Positions 33,034-42,189 of a DNA stretch of 64,000 bases are shown one piece after another. Location: contig CALKKS010000014.1 in NCBI GenBank assembly GCA_937995345.1, positions 1-64,000 of the forward strand, given 5' to 3'. Numbering within the stretch: position 1 is the stretch's first letter; every line of letters starts with the position of its first letter. Both the position numbers and the translations under genes were made by a program. Source of the DNA: an uncultured Collinsella sp. (GTDB lineage Bacteria; Actinomycetota; Coriobacteriia; Coriobacteriales; Coriobacteriaceae). A model generated the notes under the pieces. The model was not told the DNA's origin. It saw nothing but the letters and a program-made list of their open reading frames with translations, and did no database searches.

Positions 33034-34290
33034 TCATTGGGAGGAGAAGCGGGATTGGCGGCCGAAGGATAGAGCGGTGTCGCCGAATTTGTCCCGGACG
33101 GCGTCTATGGCGACGGAGAGGTCGCGGCGGTCGCTGGATTGGGCTCCGCGGTCATCGATCTTGCAGAACAGGTCGGTTTGGATACCGCCTTGGTGGTTGA
33201 AATCGCTCATGCCGATACCCGCCAGACGCACGTGCATGCCTTCTTGCCAGATATTGTCGAGCAGCTCGAGCGCTACGGCCACAAAGATATTCTCGTCGTC
33301 GGTGGGGTGGGGCAAGCGGCGCTGTGCCGTGCGTCCGCTGCCATACGAATACTTGAGCTTGAGCGTTACGGTTCCGCCTGTCAGCTCCTGACGGCGCAGG
33401 CGGCGCCCAACCGACTCGCCGAGCAACGCGATCGCCGCCTCGATATCCCCACGCTCAGTCAAATCTTTCGCAAAGGTGCGCTCATTGCTCACCGATTTAA
33501 CTTCACGTTCCTCATCCAGGCTGGTGACCTCGGATACTTCGAGCCCCAAAGCACGTTGACGCATGCGCTCGCCATTCACGCCAAAGATTGCAGCCAGGGT
33601 GGACTCTGGCGCGCGTGAAAGCTCGCCGAGCGTATAGATGCGCATACGACGCAGTCGTTCCTCGGCCGAACGCCCGATTCCGCTCATAGCAGATACCGGC
33701 AGCGCAGCCAAAAAGCGCTGCTCGGTTCCGGGTCGCACAATGGTCAGCCCAAACGGCTTGTCGCGCTCGCTTGCGATCTTGGCCACGGTCTTGTTGCACC
33801 CAACGCCGATGGAGCAGGTCACTCCCAGCGCGGCCACGCGGTCACTTATGCGCCGCGCAACCAGCAGCGGGTCTTCGGGCGCAAAGCGACCCGGTGTGAT
33901 ATCGATAAAGGCCTCGTCAATGGATACACGCTCAACGCGCGGGGTCTCGTCGGCGAGAATCGCCATGACCTGCGCGCTCACCTCACGGTAGCGATCAAAG
34001 TGTCCGTGCGTCCAAATGGCCTGTGGACAGAGGCGCCGCGCCTCGGCAGAGGGCATGGCGGAGTGTACGCCAAAGCGACGCGCCTCGTACGAACACGTGG
34101 ACACGACGCCGCGTGACTCGGCGTCTCCGCCCACGATGAGCGGCTTTCCGTGCCATTCGGGATGATCGAGCATCTCCACGCTCGCAAAAAATGCATCGAG
34201 GTCCATCAGGCCCACTGCCGGACCCGTCCAGGGCGGCGGCGTGACGCCCGCAGCATCCTCATAACCGTATGTATGTTCGCGTCTTTCCAT
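33034..34290 (-). CDS. dinB: DNA polymerase IV (Y family)
   Basis: The 418-residue translesion polymerase has the catalytic acidic residues in MDLDAFFASVE and VSIDEAFID, the helix-hairpin-helix-like thumb (MSGIGRSAEERLRRM) and a little-finger domain ending near residue 380. It has about 25 extra N-terminal residues before GLMDLDAFFA. The C-terminal ~35 residues lack a clear beta-clamp motif that I can name with certainty. It stands alone on the minus strand, convergent with rsfS and divergent from rpsP. Confidence 0.94.
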   Translation of the reverse strand: MERREHTYGYEDAAGVTPPPWTGPAVGLMDLDAFFASVEMLDHPEWHGKPLIVGGDAESRGVVSTCSYEARRFGVHSAMPSAEARRLCPQAIWTHGHFDRYREVSAQVMAILADETPRVERVSIDEAFIDITPGRFAPEDPLLVARRISDRVAALGVTCSIGVGCNKTVAKIASERDKPFGLTIVRPGTEQRFLAALPVSAMSGIGRSAEERLRRMRIYTLGELSRAPESTLAAIFGVNGERMRQRALGLEVSEVTSLDEEREVKSVSNERTFAKDLTERGDIEAAIALLGESVGRRLRRQELTGGTVTLKLKYSYGSGRTAQRRLPHPTDDENIFVAVALELLDNIWQEGMHVRLAGIGMSDFNHQGGIQTDLFCKIDDRGAQSSDRRDLSVAIDAVRDKFGDTALSFGRQSRFSSQ

Positions 34291-34406
34291 GTCATGAGTA
34301 TACCGCGCAGCTCATGTGGGGTGCGTGTATGTGCTTGCAAATCGCGAATTCTTGTCTAAGATATGGATTTGCCCTCGACTACACCGAAGAAGTTGGTCTC
34401 ACGGAC

Positions 34407-34435
34407 TTCACCTGCCCGCGTCGATGGCGTATTAT
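34407..34435 (+). promoter_or_regulatory. Candidate promoter of rpsP operon
   Basis: TTCACC (34407-34412) and TATTAT (34430-34435) are 17 bases apart and lie about 57 bases before the rpsP start. Confidence 0.45.
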
Positions 34436-34491
34436 GTTCAACTGTTTGTTTGTAGTTGCAGCCTAAAGCTGCTTGGTTGGAGGAGTTTCCT

Positions 34492-34833
34492 TTGGCAGTC
34501 AAGATTCGCCTTGCTCGTCACGGCGCTAAGAAGCGTCCGTACTACCGTGTCGTCGTCGCCGATTCCCGCGCCCCGCGTGACGGTCGTATCATCGAGGAGG
34601 TTGGCCGCTACAACCCGATGACCGCCCCCAAGACCATCAACCTCGACCTCGAGAAGATTGCTGACTGGCAGTCCAAGGGCGCTCAGCTCACCGACGCCGT
34701 CGCCGCTCTGGTCAAGGCCGCCAACGAGGGCGAGAAGACCGAGACCGTCGTCAAGAAGTCCAAGAAGCAGCTCGCCAAAGAGGCCGAGGCCGCTAAGGCT
34801 GCCGCTGAGGCCGCTGAGGGCGCCGAGGAGTAA
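34492..34833 (+). CDS. rpsP: 30S ribosomal protein S16
   Basis: 113 residues starting AVKIRLARHGAKKRPYYRVVVADSRAPRDGR after a TTG start (GGAGGAG upstream; motif quoted in part). The C-terminus is extended by a Lys/Ala/Glu-rich tail of about 35 residues (KKSKKQLAKEAEAAKAAAE). It heads rpsP-khpA-rimM-trmD-lepB. Confidence 0.96.
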   Translation: MAVKIRLARHGAKKRPYYRVVVADSRAPRDGRIIEEVGRYNPMTAPKTINLDLEKIADWQSKGAQLTDAVAALVKAANEGEKTETVVKKSKKQLAKEAEAAKAAAEAAEGAEE

Positions 34834-34836
34834 ATC

Positions 34837-35121
34837 GTGCCTGAGGTTGACGCTGCACAGCTCGAGGGTGAGGCAATGCTCTCAGATCGCATCGCCGATC
34901 TCGTCGAATATCTCGTTGTTCAGATCGTCGACGACCCGGATTCCGTGAGCCTCGAGGTCATCGATGGCGACGACGCCTCCACGATTGAGGTTTCGGTTGC
35001 CGAGGATGATGTCGCTAAGGTCATCGGCCGTCGTGGCCGTACCATCAAGGCCATTCGCACGCTCGCCCGTGCACTGGCCGCTCGCCTCGACACCGCTGTC
35101 GAGGTAGAGGTTCTGGGCTAG
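34837..35121 (+). CDS. khpA: KH-domain RNA-binding protein KhpA
   Basis: 94 residues from a GTG start 3 bases after rpsP. A single KH domain shows the VIGRRGRTIKAIRTL segment with the GxxG loop at 64-67. It is slightly longer than typical (about 80 residues) because of the N-terminus. KhpA proteins bind RNA, often with KhpB, and influence cell division and sRNA. Its position between rpsP and rimM is conserved. Confidence 0.92.
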   Translation: MPEVDAAQLEGEAMLSDRIADLVEYLVVQIVDDPDSVSLEVIDGDDASTIEVSVAEDDVAKVIGRRGRTIKAIRTLARALAARLDTAVEVEVLG

Positions 35122-35125
35122 GACC

Positions 35126-35647
35126 TTGAGGTCCCAGTACAAAAACATCGCCCGTGTGGTCAAGCCGCACGGAAGGAAGGGGGAGGTCCTCGCGCAGCCG
35201 CTGCGGGGGCTTCCTTCTGTATTGGAGCCGGGTATGCGTGTCGCCTTGACGCCGCCGGCGCTCAAGCGCGACCGTTTTTGCACGGTCGTGTCCGTCACCG
35301 ATACGGGCGATGGCGATCTGGTCTCGTTTGAGGGCATAGATGACTTGACGGCCGCTGAGGGCATCACCGGATGCTATGTGCTGGCCAATCGTGATGACTT
35401 CGAGCTCGATTCGCTCGACGCCGCCTATACCGACCTTATGGGTCGCGAGGTGGTCGATGAGCGCTTTGGTTCGCTCGGCTCGATTGTCGAGATCATGTCG
35501 ACGCCCGCCAACGATGTTTGGGTTGTCGAAGGTGATCGGTACGGCGAGGTACTGATTCCCGTGATCGAGCAGGTTGTGCTCGATCTTCCCGACACAGGAA
35601 CAATTTCCGTCCATGTTATGGACGGCTTGATCGATATGGACAAGTAG
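35126..35647 (+). CDS. rimM: Ribosome maturation factor RimM
   Basis: 173 residues. The N-terminal barrel begins NIARVVKPHGRKGEVLAQPLRG and the PRC-barrel-like C-terminal part has VWVVEGDRYGEVLIPVIEQVV (quoted in part). It assists maturation of the 16S 3' domain around S19. The start is TTG 35126, 4 bases after khpA, with only a weak ribosome binding site, which suggests coupling to khpA translation. Confidence 0.93.
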   Translation: MRSQYKNIARVVKPHGRKGEVLAQPLRGLPSVLEPGMRVALTPPALKRDRFCTVVSVTDTGDGDLVSFEGIDDLTAAEGITGCYVLANRDDFELDSLDAAYTDLMGREVVDERFGSLGSIVEIMSTPANDVWVVEGDRYGEVLIPVIEQVVLDLPDTGTISVHVMDGLIDMDK

Positions 35648-35657
35648 GGAGGACAGC

Positions 35658-36416
35658 ATGCTGATAGAGACCCTTTCGGTCTTTCCCGAGATGTTTGAGC
35701 CCGTCATGTCCACGTCGATTTTGGGCCGCGCCCGCAAGGCCGGCCTTTTTGATTTTAAGGCGTATAACCTGCGCGACTGGACTCACGACCGCCATCGCAC
35801 CGTCGATGACGAGCCGTATGGCGGCGGGCAGGGCATGCTTATGAAGGTCGAGCCCATTGCCGAGGCGATCGAGGCCATCAGCTCCGAGGGTCCCAAGCCC
35901 ACCGTGGTGTTCTTCACCCCCTGCGGCGAGCCCTTTACGCAGCATGTGGCCGAGCGCCTGCTCAAAAGCGAGCGCCTGCTGTTTGTGTGCAGCCGTTACG
36001 AGGGCGTCGACGAGCGCGCATATGCGTATGCCGATGAACGCCTGTCGATCGGCGACTACGTGCTCACGGGCGGTGAGCTGCCCGCTATGGTCGTGGCCGA
36101 TGCCGTCGTACGGCTCATTCCCGGAGCCTTGGGCGACGAGATGAGCAACGTGGACGAGTCGTTCTCGACCGCTGAGGACGGTGGCCTGCTCGAGTACGCG
36201 CAGTACACCCGCCCCGCCGAGTTCAATGGCGAGGGCGTTCCTCCAGTGCTCGTAAGCGGTGACCACGCCAAGGTCGATGCCTGGCGTCGCAAAAACGCCA
36301 TCGAGCGTACCTGTCGTTGGCGTCCCGATCTTATCGAGACGGCACGCCTTACGGCCGAGGAGCGCGCGTACGCGCAGGAGATCCTGGATGCTTCGTATTC
36401 ACAGAGCGAGGAGTGA
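35658..36416 (+). CDS. trmD: tRNA (guanine-37-N1)-methyltransferase
   Basis: The 252-residue SPOUT enzyme methylates G37 of tRNAs. Motifs: SVFPEMFEP, RDWTHDRHRTVDDEPYGGGQGM, CSRYEGVDER and SIGDYVLTGGELPAM, the last two forming the trefoil-knot SAM site. ATG 35658 follows GGAGGA. It abuts lepB (2-base gap). Confidence 0.97.
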   Translation: MLIETLSVFPEMFEPVMSTSILGRARKAGLFDFKAYNLRDWTHDRHRTVDDEPYGGGQGMLMKVEPIAEAIEAISSEGPKPTVVFFTPCGEPFTQHVAERLLKSERLLFVCSRYEGVDERAYAYADERLSIGDYVLTGGELPAMVVADAVVRLIPGALGDEMSNVDESFSTAEDGGLLEYAQYTRPAEFNGEGVPPVLVSGDHAKVDAWRRKNAIERTCRWRPDLIETARLTAEERAYAQEILDASYSQSEE

Positions 36417-36418
36417 GA

Positions 36419-36982
36419 ATGGTTCCATCGCAGCATTCCGTGCTAAAGGGTGCGTTTGAGTGGATCGTGGTCGTCGCGATCGCACTGGTCGCCACCTTTT
36501 TGATTCGCTCGTTTGTGGTCGAACCCTTTGTGGTGCCCACCGGTTCCATGGAGTCCACGATCGAAATCGGCGACCAGATCCTGGCGCAAAAGGTCAGCCT
36601 CGAGCTTGGGCAGCCCGTCAAGCAAGGCGATATCGTGGTGTTCCACAACCCCGACGCCACGTCCGAGCATGACGTGCTGGTAAAGCGCGTCATCGCCACG
36701 GCCGGCCAGACGGTCGACCTGCAGGACGGCAAGGTCATCGTCGACGGCCAGGCGCTCGATGAGGACTATACGACCGGCATGAGCTGGCCGCTTTCGGTCC
36801 AGGCGCCCGCTGCCCAGGTGAGCTATCCCTACACCGTCCCTGACGACTGTGTGTGGGTGATGGGCGACAACCGCGAGAACTCTGCTGACTCCCGCTACTT
36901 TGGCCCGGTCGACCGCTCCGACTTGATCGCCGTGGCGCTCGTACGTTACTGGCCGCTCAACCGTATCGGCGCTATCGACTAA
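36419..36982 (+). CDS. lepB: Signal peptidase I
   Basis: 187 residues. One membrane helix lies at about 13-33, the catalytic Ser43 is in PTGSMEST, the general base Lys89 in VLVKRVIA, and the C-terminal GDNRENSADSRYFGPV box is present. It cleaves Sec and Tat signal peptides on the outer face of the membrane. ATG 36419 is 2 bases after trmD; a longer frame upstream overlaps trmD and is not needed. Confidence 0.95.
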   Translation: MVPSQHSVLKGAFEWIVVVAIALVATFLIRSFVVEPFVVPTGSMESTIEIGDQILAQKVSLELGQPVKQGDIVVFHNPDATSEHDVLVKRVIATAGQTVDLQDGKVIVDGQALDEDYTTGMSWPLSVQAPAAQVSYPYTVPDDCVWVMGDNRENSADSRYFGPVDRSDLIAVALVRYWPLNRIGAID

Positions 36983-37041
36983 AAACCGCTATAGTACAGT
37001 ACCTAACCGTGTAATCGTTTCGACGAGGGGATATTAGAGGC

Positions 37042-37953
37042 ATGAACGCTTCATCGCTTTCCTTCCAAGACATCATCCTGCGCCTCCAGCAGTACTGGGG
37101 CGAGCAGGGCTGCGTCATTATGCAGCCCTATGACTCCGAGGTCGGTGCCGGTACCTTCCATACCGCGACCACGCTGCGCTCGCTCGGTCCCGCCGAGTGG
37201 CGCACCTGCTATGCGCAGCCCTGCCGCCGTCCCGCCGACGGCCGCTACGGCGAGAACCCTAACCGCATGCAGCACTACTATCAGTTCCAGGTGCTCATCA
37301 AGCCCTCGCCGGTCAATGCCCAGGAGCTCTACCTGGGTTCGCTGGCCGCCATCGGCCTGGACCCCAACGACCATGACGTCCGCTTTGTCGAGGACGACTG
37401 GGAGAGCCCGACGCTCGGCGCCTGGGGCCTTGGCTGGGAGGTCTGGCTTAACGGCATGGAGGTCACGCAGTTTACGTACTTCCAGCAGGTGGGCGGCATC
37501 GAGGTCGATCCCGTGCCCGTCGAGATCACCTACGGCCTCGAGCGTATCGCCATGTACGCCCAGGGCGTTAACTCCGTCTACGACCTGGTGTGGAGCTACC
37601 TGCCCGACGGCACGCCCATGACTTACGGCGACGTGTTCCTGGAGAACGAGCGCGAGTTCAGCGCTTACAACTTTGAGGTCGCCAACGTCGAGATGATGCG
37701 TCAGAAGTTTGACGACTACGAGGCCGAGTGCCACTCCTGCCTGGAGCGCAAGCTGCCGCTGCCGGCGTACGACTGCGTCATGAAGTGCAGTCATGCCTTC
37801 AACCTGCTCGATGCCCGCGGTGCGCTGTCCGCAGTCGAGCGCGCCAACTACATCCTGCGCGTCCGCGCCGTCGCCAAGGCGTGCTGCGAGGCCTATATGG
37901 CCGAGGTCGCCGGAATCAACGAGAATGCCGACCAGGAAGGCGAGGTGGCGTAA
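37042..37953 (+). CDS. glyQ: Glycyl-tRNA synthetase, alpha subunit
   Basis: 303 residues of the class II catalytic alpha subunit of the alpha2-beta2 enzyme. It starts SFQDIILRLQQYWGEQGC and has MQPYDSEVGAGTFHTAT, RPADGRYGENPNRMQHYYQFQV and FTYFQQVGGIEVDPVPVEITYGLERIAMY (quoted in parts). The two-subunit form is the usual bacterial type rather than the eukaryote-like GlyRS of many Actinobacteria. glyS follows 3 bases later. Confidence 0.97.
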   Translation: MNASSLSFQDIILRLQQYWGEQGCVIMQPYDSEVGAGTFHTATTLRSLGPAEWRTCYAQPCRRPADGRYGENPNRMQHYYQFQVLIKPSPVNAQELYLGSLAAIGLDPNDHDVRFVEDDWESPTLGAWGLGWEVWLNGMEVTQFTYFQQVGGIEVDPVPVEITYGLERIAMYAQGVNSVYDLVWSYLPDGTPMTYGDVFLENEREFSAYNFEVANVEMMRQKFDDYEAECHSCLERKLPLPAYDCVMKCSHAFNLLDARGALSAVERANYILRVRAVAKACCEAYMAEVAGINENADQEGEVA

Positions 37954-37956
37954 GCC

Positions 37957-40053
37957 ATGGCAGACGCTAAGGATTTCCTGTTTGAGATCGGTACGGAGGA
38001 AATGCCCTCCGCGCCGCTGAACAATGCCGTCAAGCAGCTTGGCACCATGATTGCCAAGGGTCTCGACGAGGCCGGCCTGGCCCACGGCGAGGTCCGCGTG
38101 ATCTCGAGCCCGCGTCGCCTGGCTGCGCTCGTTGCCGATGTCGCCACCGCGACCGATGAGGTTCACGAGGTCAAGCGTGGCCCCGCGGCCAACATCGCCT
38201 TCGACGCCGACGGTAACGCCACCAAGGCCGCCCAGGGCTTCGCCCGCAAGTGCGGTGTGGCTGCCGAGGACCTGGTCCGTCGCGAGGACACAGACGGCCG
38301 TGAGTACGTCTTTGCCGAGAAGAACATTCCTTCCGCCCCGGCCACCCCGATCCTGACGGCCCTGTGCGAGAAGACCATCGCCGGCCTGCAGTGGCCCAAC
38401 TACCGCTCCCAGCGCTGGGGCCACGAGCACGCGACGTTCGTGCGTCCGGTCCGTTGGATCTGCTGCCTTCTAGGCGAGGACGTCGTGCCTGTGTCGTTTG
38501 CCGACGTGACGAGCGGCAACACCACGCGCGGCCATCGCGTCCTGGGCCCCGGTGACCATGTGGTCGCCAGCCCCGCCGTCTACGAGCAGGTGCTCGAGGA
38601 CGCCGGTGTGCTTTCTGCCGAGCGCCGCCGCGAGGCTATCCTTGCCGGTATCGCCGAGGTCGAGGCCGCCCGTCCTGGCTGTCACGTCGATACGCCCAAG
38701 AAGGTCTTCGAGGAAGTTATCAACCTCTGCGAGTGGCCGACGGTGCTCGTCGGTACCTTCGATGAGGAGTTCCTCAAGGTCCCGCATGAGATCATCTGCG
38801 AGTCTATGCTCACCAACCAGCGCTACTTCCCGATTTATGACGGCGAGGGCAAGCTGACGCGTGAGTTCGTAATCGTCTCCAACAGCAAGCCCGAGAATGC
38901 CGAGCGCGTGATTGACGGCAACGAGCGCGTCGTGCGCGCCCGTCTGGACGACGCCAAGTTCTTCTACGAGGAGGATCTGAAGATCTCCCTCGACGAGTTC
39001 CGTGAGCGCCTGGCCAAGGTCGCCTTCCAGGAGAAGCTCGGCAGCGTGCTTGCCAAGTCCGAGCGTATTGAGCAGCTCGCGCTCGCTATTGCCCGCGAGG
39101 CTCACCTGGGTGCCCATCTGGCCGCCGATGCCGGCCGCGCCGCACATTTGTGCAAGGCCGACCTGGTGTCCAACGCCGTCGTCGAGTTCACGAGCCAGCA
39201 AGGCGTGATGGGCGGTTATTATGCCTCCGCGATGGGGGAGAACGACGAGGTCGCCCACGCCATTCGTGATCACTATCGTCCCCGCTTTGCCGGCGACGAG
39301 CTGCCCGAGGGCACCGCTGGCTGCATCGTGGCCTGCGCGGACAAGCTCGATACCATTGCCGGTATTTTTGCTATCGGCGAGCCCCCGACCGGCTCTTCCG
39401 ACCCGTACGCGCTGCGTCGTGCCGCCATCGGCATCATCAACATCCTGCGCGACCGTCTGCCGATCGACCCCACGTCGCTCATCGACTTTGCGCTCGAACT
39501 CTATAGCGAGCAGGGCATTGAGTTTGACGCCGCCGAGGTTGCACAGCAGGTCCGCGACTTCTTCCACGGTCGTCTGGTGAGCATGGCCCGTGACGAGAAG
39601 ATTCCGGCCGATACCGTCGCCGCCGTATCCGCGGTGCACATCATTGCCCCGTCGGTCTTCTTCGCCCGCTGCGCCGCCCTCGACGAGGCCCGCAAGAACG
39701 ACGCCGAGACCTTCGACAACCTGGCGACTGCCTACGCCCGCGCCGCGCATATCTCCAAGCCCGAGCTGGGTGCGGAGTACGACCGCAGCCTGATGGGCGA
39801 GGTCGAGCTTGCGCTTGCCGACGCCTCCGAGTCCGCTCAGACCGCTGTTGATGCCGCCCTTGCTGCCGAGGATTACCCTGCCGCGTTTGCCGCTCTGGCC
39901 GCCCTGCGTGCCCCCATCGACCGTTTCTTTGACGAGGTTATGGTCATGGACAAGGACGAACAGCTTCGCGATAATCGCCTTAAGCTGCTCAACCGCTTCG
40001 AGGCCGTTTTCTCCGGCATCGCCAACATTGGTGAGCTTGCCCGCAAAAAGTAA
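37957..40053 (+). CDS. glyS: Glycyl-tRNA synthetase, beta subunit
   Basis: 698 residues. It opens DFLFEIGTEEMPSAPL and has the HD-like and tRNA-binding regions of the family: TFVRPVRWI, YFPIYDGEGKL, ARLDDAKFFYEEDLK and ADKLDTIAGIFAIGEPPTGSSDPYALRR (quoted in part). It binds tRNA-Gly for the alpha subunit. The next gene, the PPDK regulator, follows after 34 bases. Confidence 0.97.
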   Translation: MADAKDFLFEIGTEEMPSAPLNNAVKQLGTMIAKGLDEAGLAHGEVRVISSPRRLAALVADVATATDEVHEVKRGPAANIAFDADGNATKAAQGFARKCGVAAEDLVRREDTDGREYVFAEKNIPSAPATPILTALCEKTIAGLQWPNYRSQRWGHEHATFVRPVRWICCLLGEDVVPVSFADVTSGNTTRGHRVLGPGDHVVASPAVYEQVLEDAGVLSAERRREAILAGIAEVEAARPGCHVDTPKKVFEEVINLCEWPTVLVGTFDEEFLKVPHEIICESMLTNQRYFPIYDGEGKLTREFVIVSNSKPENAERVIDGNERVVRARLDDAKFFYEEDLKISLDEFRERLAKVAFQEKLGSVLAKSERIEQLALAIAREAHLGAHLAADAGRAAHLCKADLVSNAVVEFTSQQGVMGGYYASAMGENDEVAHAIRDHYRPRFAGDELPEGTAGCIVACADKLDTIAGIFAIGEPPTGSSDPYALRRAAIGIINILRDRLPIDPTSLIDFALELYSEQGIEFDAAEVAQQVRDFFHGRLVSMARDEKIPADTVAAVSAVHIIAPSVFFARCAALDEARKNDAETFDNLATAYARAAHISKPELGAEYDRSLMGEVELALADASESAQTAVDAALAAEDYPAAFAALAALRAPIDRFFDEVMVMDKDEQLRDNRLKLLNRFEAVFSGIANIGELARKK

Positions 40054-40087
40054 GCTAGCCTGCGCATAAGCGCAAAAGGAGCCCCGT

Positions 40088-40957
40088 ATGGATTGCCCGG
40101 TCACCGCTCGTCCCACCGTTATCGTTATCTCCGACTCGCTCGGTGATACCGCTTGTGAGGTGGTGCTTGCGGCGTCCGGGCAATTTGATGAAGGGGCTTT
40201 TCGTGTTTTACGTCTGCCTAAGGTGACCTCGGTGGAGCAGGTCAAGTCGTTTGTGGGCCCGCGAGTCGATGCCGACCATCGCGATATCGCCGTGTTCCAT
40301 ACCATCGTCGACCCGGCGCTTCGTGCTCGCGTGCTCGACTACTTGGGCATGCTGCATATTCGCTCGGTCGATCTGATCGGCCCGTCGCTTGCGGTGCTGT
40401 CGTCGCTTATTGGCGTGCCGCCAAAAGGAGTGGCGGGTGTGATCCATAAGACCGATGACCGGTATTTCCACCGCATCGAGGCCATGGAGTACTTTGTCGA
40501 GCACGATGACGGACGTGGTTGCGACGATCTGTCGGGTGCCGATATCGTGCTGCTGGGCGTGTCGCGCACATCCAAGACGCCGCTGTCGATGTATTTGGCC
40601 TATCAGGGCTACAAAGTCGCCAACGTTCCGTTGGCGCACGGTATGGAGCCGCCCAAGTCGATTTACGAGGTCGATCCGATGCGTCTGTTCGGTCTGATTT
40701 CGACCGTCGATGTGATTTCCGAGATTCGCGATAGCCGCCTGGGCGACGACTATGCCCGTGCCGTTGCCGGCTCCTATGCCGAGCCCGAGAGTGTGCGCAG
40801 TGAGCTCGAGGAGGCTCGTGCCCTCATGAAACGTCTGGGTTGCTTTGTGGTGCGCACCGACGGTAAGGCGATTGAGGAGAGTGCCTCCGAGATCATCGCT
40901 CACCTCGAAGAGATTCAAGAGGCAAGAGCCCGCCGTGCCGCCCGCCGCGCTCAATAG
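40088..40957 (+). CDS. Pyruvate, phosphate dikinase regulatory protein (kinase/pyrophosphorylase)
   Basis: 289 residues of the DUF299 family. The P-loop-like GVSRTSKTPLSMYLA is at 157-171, and SDSLGDTA and GVIHKTDDRYFHRIEAMEYFVEHDDG are further signatures (quoted in part). These proteins switch PPDK off by ADP-dependent phosphorylation of the Thr next to the catalytic His, and on again by phosphorolysis. Its target, ppdK, is the next native gene but is now separated by the IS element. The order glyQ-glyS-regulator-ppdK is common in Firmicutes. Confidence 0.93.
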   Translation: MDCPVTARPTVIVISDSLGDTACEVVLAASGQFDEGAFRVLRLPKVTSVEQVKSFVGPRVDADHRDIAVFHTIVDPALRARVLDYLGMLHIRSVDLIGPSLAVLSSLIGVPPKGVAGVIHKTDDRYFHRIEAMEYFVEHDDGRGCDDLSGADIVLLGVSRTSKTPLSMYLAYQGYKVANVPLAHGMEPPKSIYEVDPMRLFGLISTVDVISEIRDSRLGDDYARAVAGSYAEPESVRSELEEARALMKRLGCFVVRTDGKAIEESASEIIAHLEEIQEARARRAARRAQ

Positions 40958-40995
40958 CAGTAGTCCTTTCTGGGATGATTTTTCTGGGACGGGGA

Positions 40996-41003
40996 TTAAA
41001 AAA
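40996..41003. repeat. Target site duplication, left copy
   Basis: TTAAAAAA directly outside the left IS end, identical to 42544-42551 outside the right end. Eight bases is the duplication size expected for the IS1595 family. Confidence 0.9.
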
Positions 41004-41087
41004 GGCTCTGTTAGACCAGGATTGACATACATGTGTCCCCACGGTGCCATATCGTTAGCCCCGTAGACCGCGACGGATGGGGGCAGC

Positions 41088-42143
41088 ATGAACGCCGAAG
41101 ACTTGGTAATCACCTTCAAGCGGAACATGGCGAAGCTGAGCAGGGCGGAGCGCCGCCGCGCGATCGAATCCGTCAGGGACGTTATCCGCGCGGCGGCGTT
41201 CGACGACGCGGCCGACTCCGCCTACGAAGTCGAATACTGCCCGCGCTGCGGGTCCGCCGCGGTCGTGAAGAAGGGGAAGTCCGGGAACGGCGAGCAGCGC
41301 TACCTCTGCCGGGGCTGCGGCAGGACCTTCGGCATGGGCAGCGAGCGCATCCTTGGGACGAGCAGGCTGCCGAGGGAGACCTGGATGGCCTACGCCGAGT
41401 GCTTCGTGCTCATGCTGCCCCTGCGCGAATGCGCGAGGCGCTGCCGCGTCTGCCTCAAGACCGCCTACACCATGCGCCACAGGCTGATCGAGTGCCTCTC
41501 GGCCTATTCCCCCTCGTTCAAGGTCGAGCGGGGCTGCGGCTGCGAGCTCGACGAGACCTACTTCCCCGAGTCGTTCAAGGGCAACCACACGAAGGGGTCG
41601 TTCACGATGCCGCGCCCCTCCCGGCAACGCGGCAAGCAGGTGCACAGGCGCGGGCTGTCGCGCGAGCGGATCTGCGTCATGACCGGCGTGAACGACTCGA
41701 ACGAGACGTTCCTCGAGGCCACGGGGCGGGGCGCCCTTTCGAGGGAGCGCGCCATGGACGCGCTGAGGGGCCGCATCGCGGCCGGCTCGGTCGTCGCGAC
41801 CGACAGGGCGGCCGCCTACGTCGGCGTCCTCGCCGAGCTCGAGGTCGCCGCGCACGCGGCCTACGACCCCAAGGACCGCTCCGGGGGAACCATCAACCGG
41901 ATCAACACCGTCCATTCGCTCCTCGACGCCTTCATGGAGCCGTTTAAGGGCGTGTCGACGAAGCACCTCGATGCCTACCTCGCCTGGTTCAAGTGGCGCC
42001 GAACCTTCATGGCGGCCGATTCCGGCGCCGCCGAGCGCACGGTCGCGCGGCAGCTCGCGCACGGCGTCTGCAGGAGCCGCGTCCGCGACATGTTCAACGT
42101 GGAGCCGCCCTACATGGACTACTGGGCCGCGCCCGCCGCATAG
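41088..42143 (+). CDS. IS1595-family-like transposase
   Basis: 351 residues. The N-terminal zinc ribbon has CPRC and CRGC (Cys 51, 54, 74, 77). The catalytic domain has Asp155 in ELDETYF and Asp239 in VATDRAAAY, and the third acidic/amide position probably falls near Asn273-His276 (INTVHSLLDAF). The FKGVSTKHLDAYLAWFKWRR segment is the usual IS1595 C-terminal stretch. The frame is complete, with ATG 41088 about 60 bases inside the left end. Confidence 0.88.
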   Translation: MNAEDLVITFKRNMAKLSRAERRRAIESVRDVIRAAAFDDAADSAYEVEYCPRCGSAAVVKKGKSGNGEQRYLCRGCGRTFGMGSERILGTSRLPRETWMAYAECFVLMLPLRECARRCRVCLKTAYTMRHRLIECLSAYSPSFKVERGCGCELDETYFPESFKGNHTKGSFTMPRPSRQRGKQVHRRGLSRERICVMTGVNDSNETFLEATGRGALSRERAMDALRGRIAAGSVVATDRAAAYVGVLAELEVAAHAAYDPKDRSGGTINRINTVHSLLDAFMEPFKGVSTKHLDAYLAWFKWRRTFMAADSGAAERTVARQLAHGVCRSRVRDMFNVEPPYMDYWAAPAA

Positions 42144-42189
42144 AGGCGGTAGAATGGTCGCACCGCGATACACGAGGAGGGGTGAGGCC

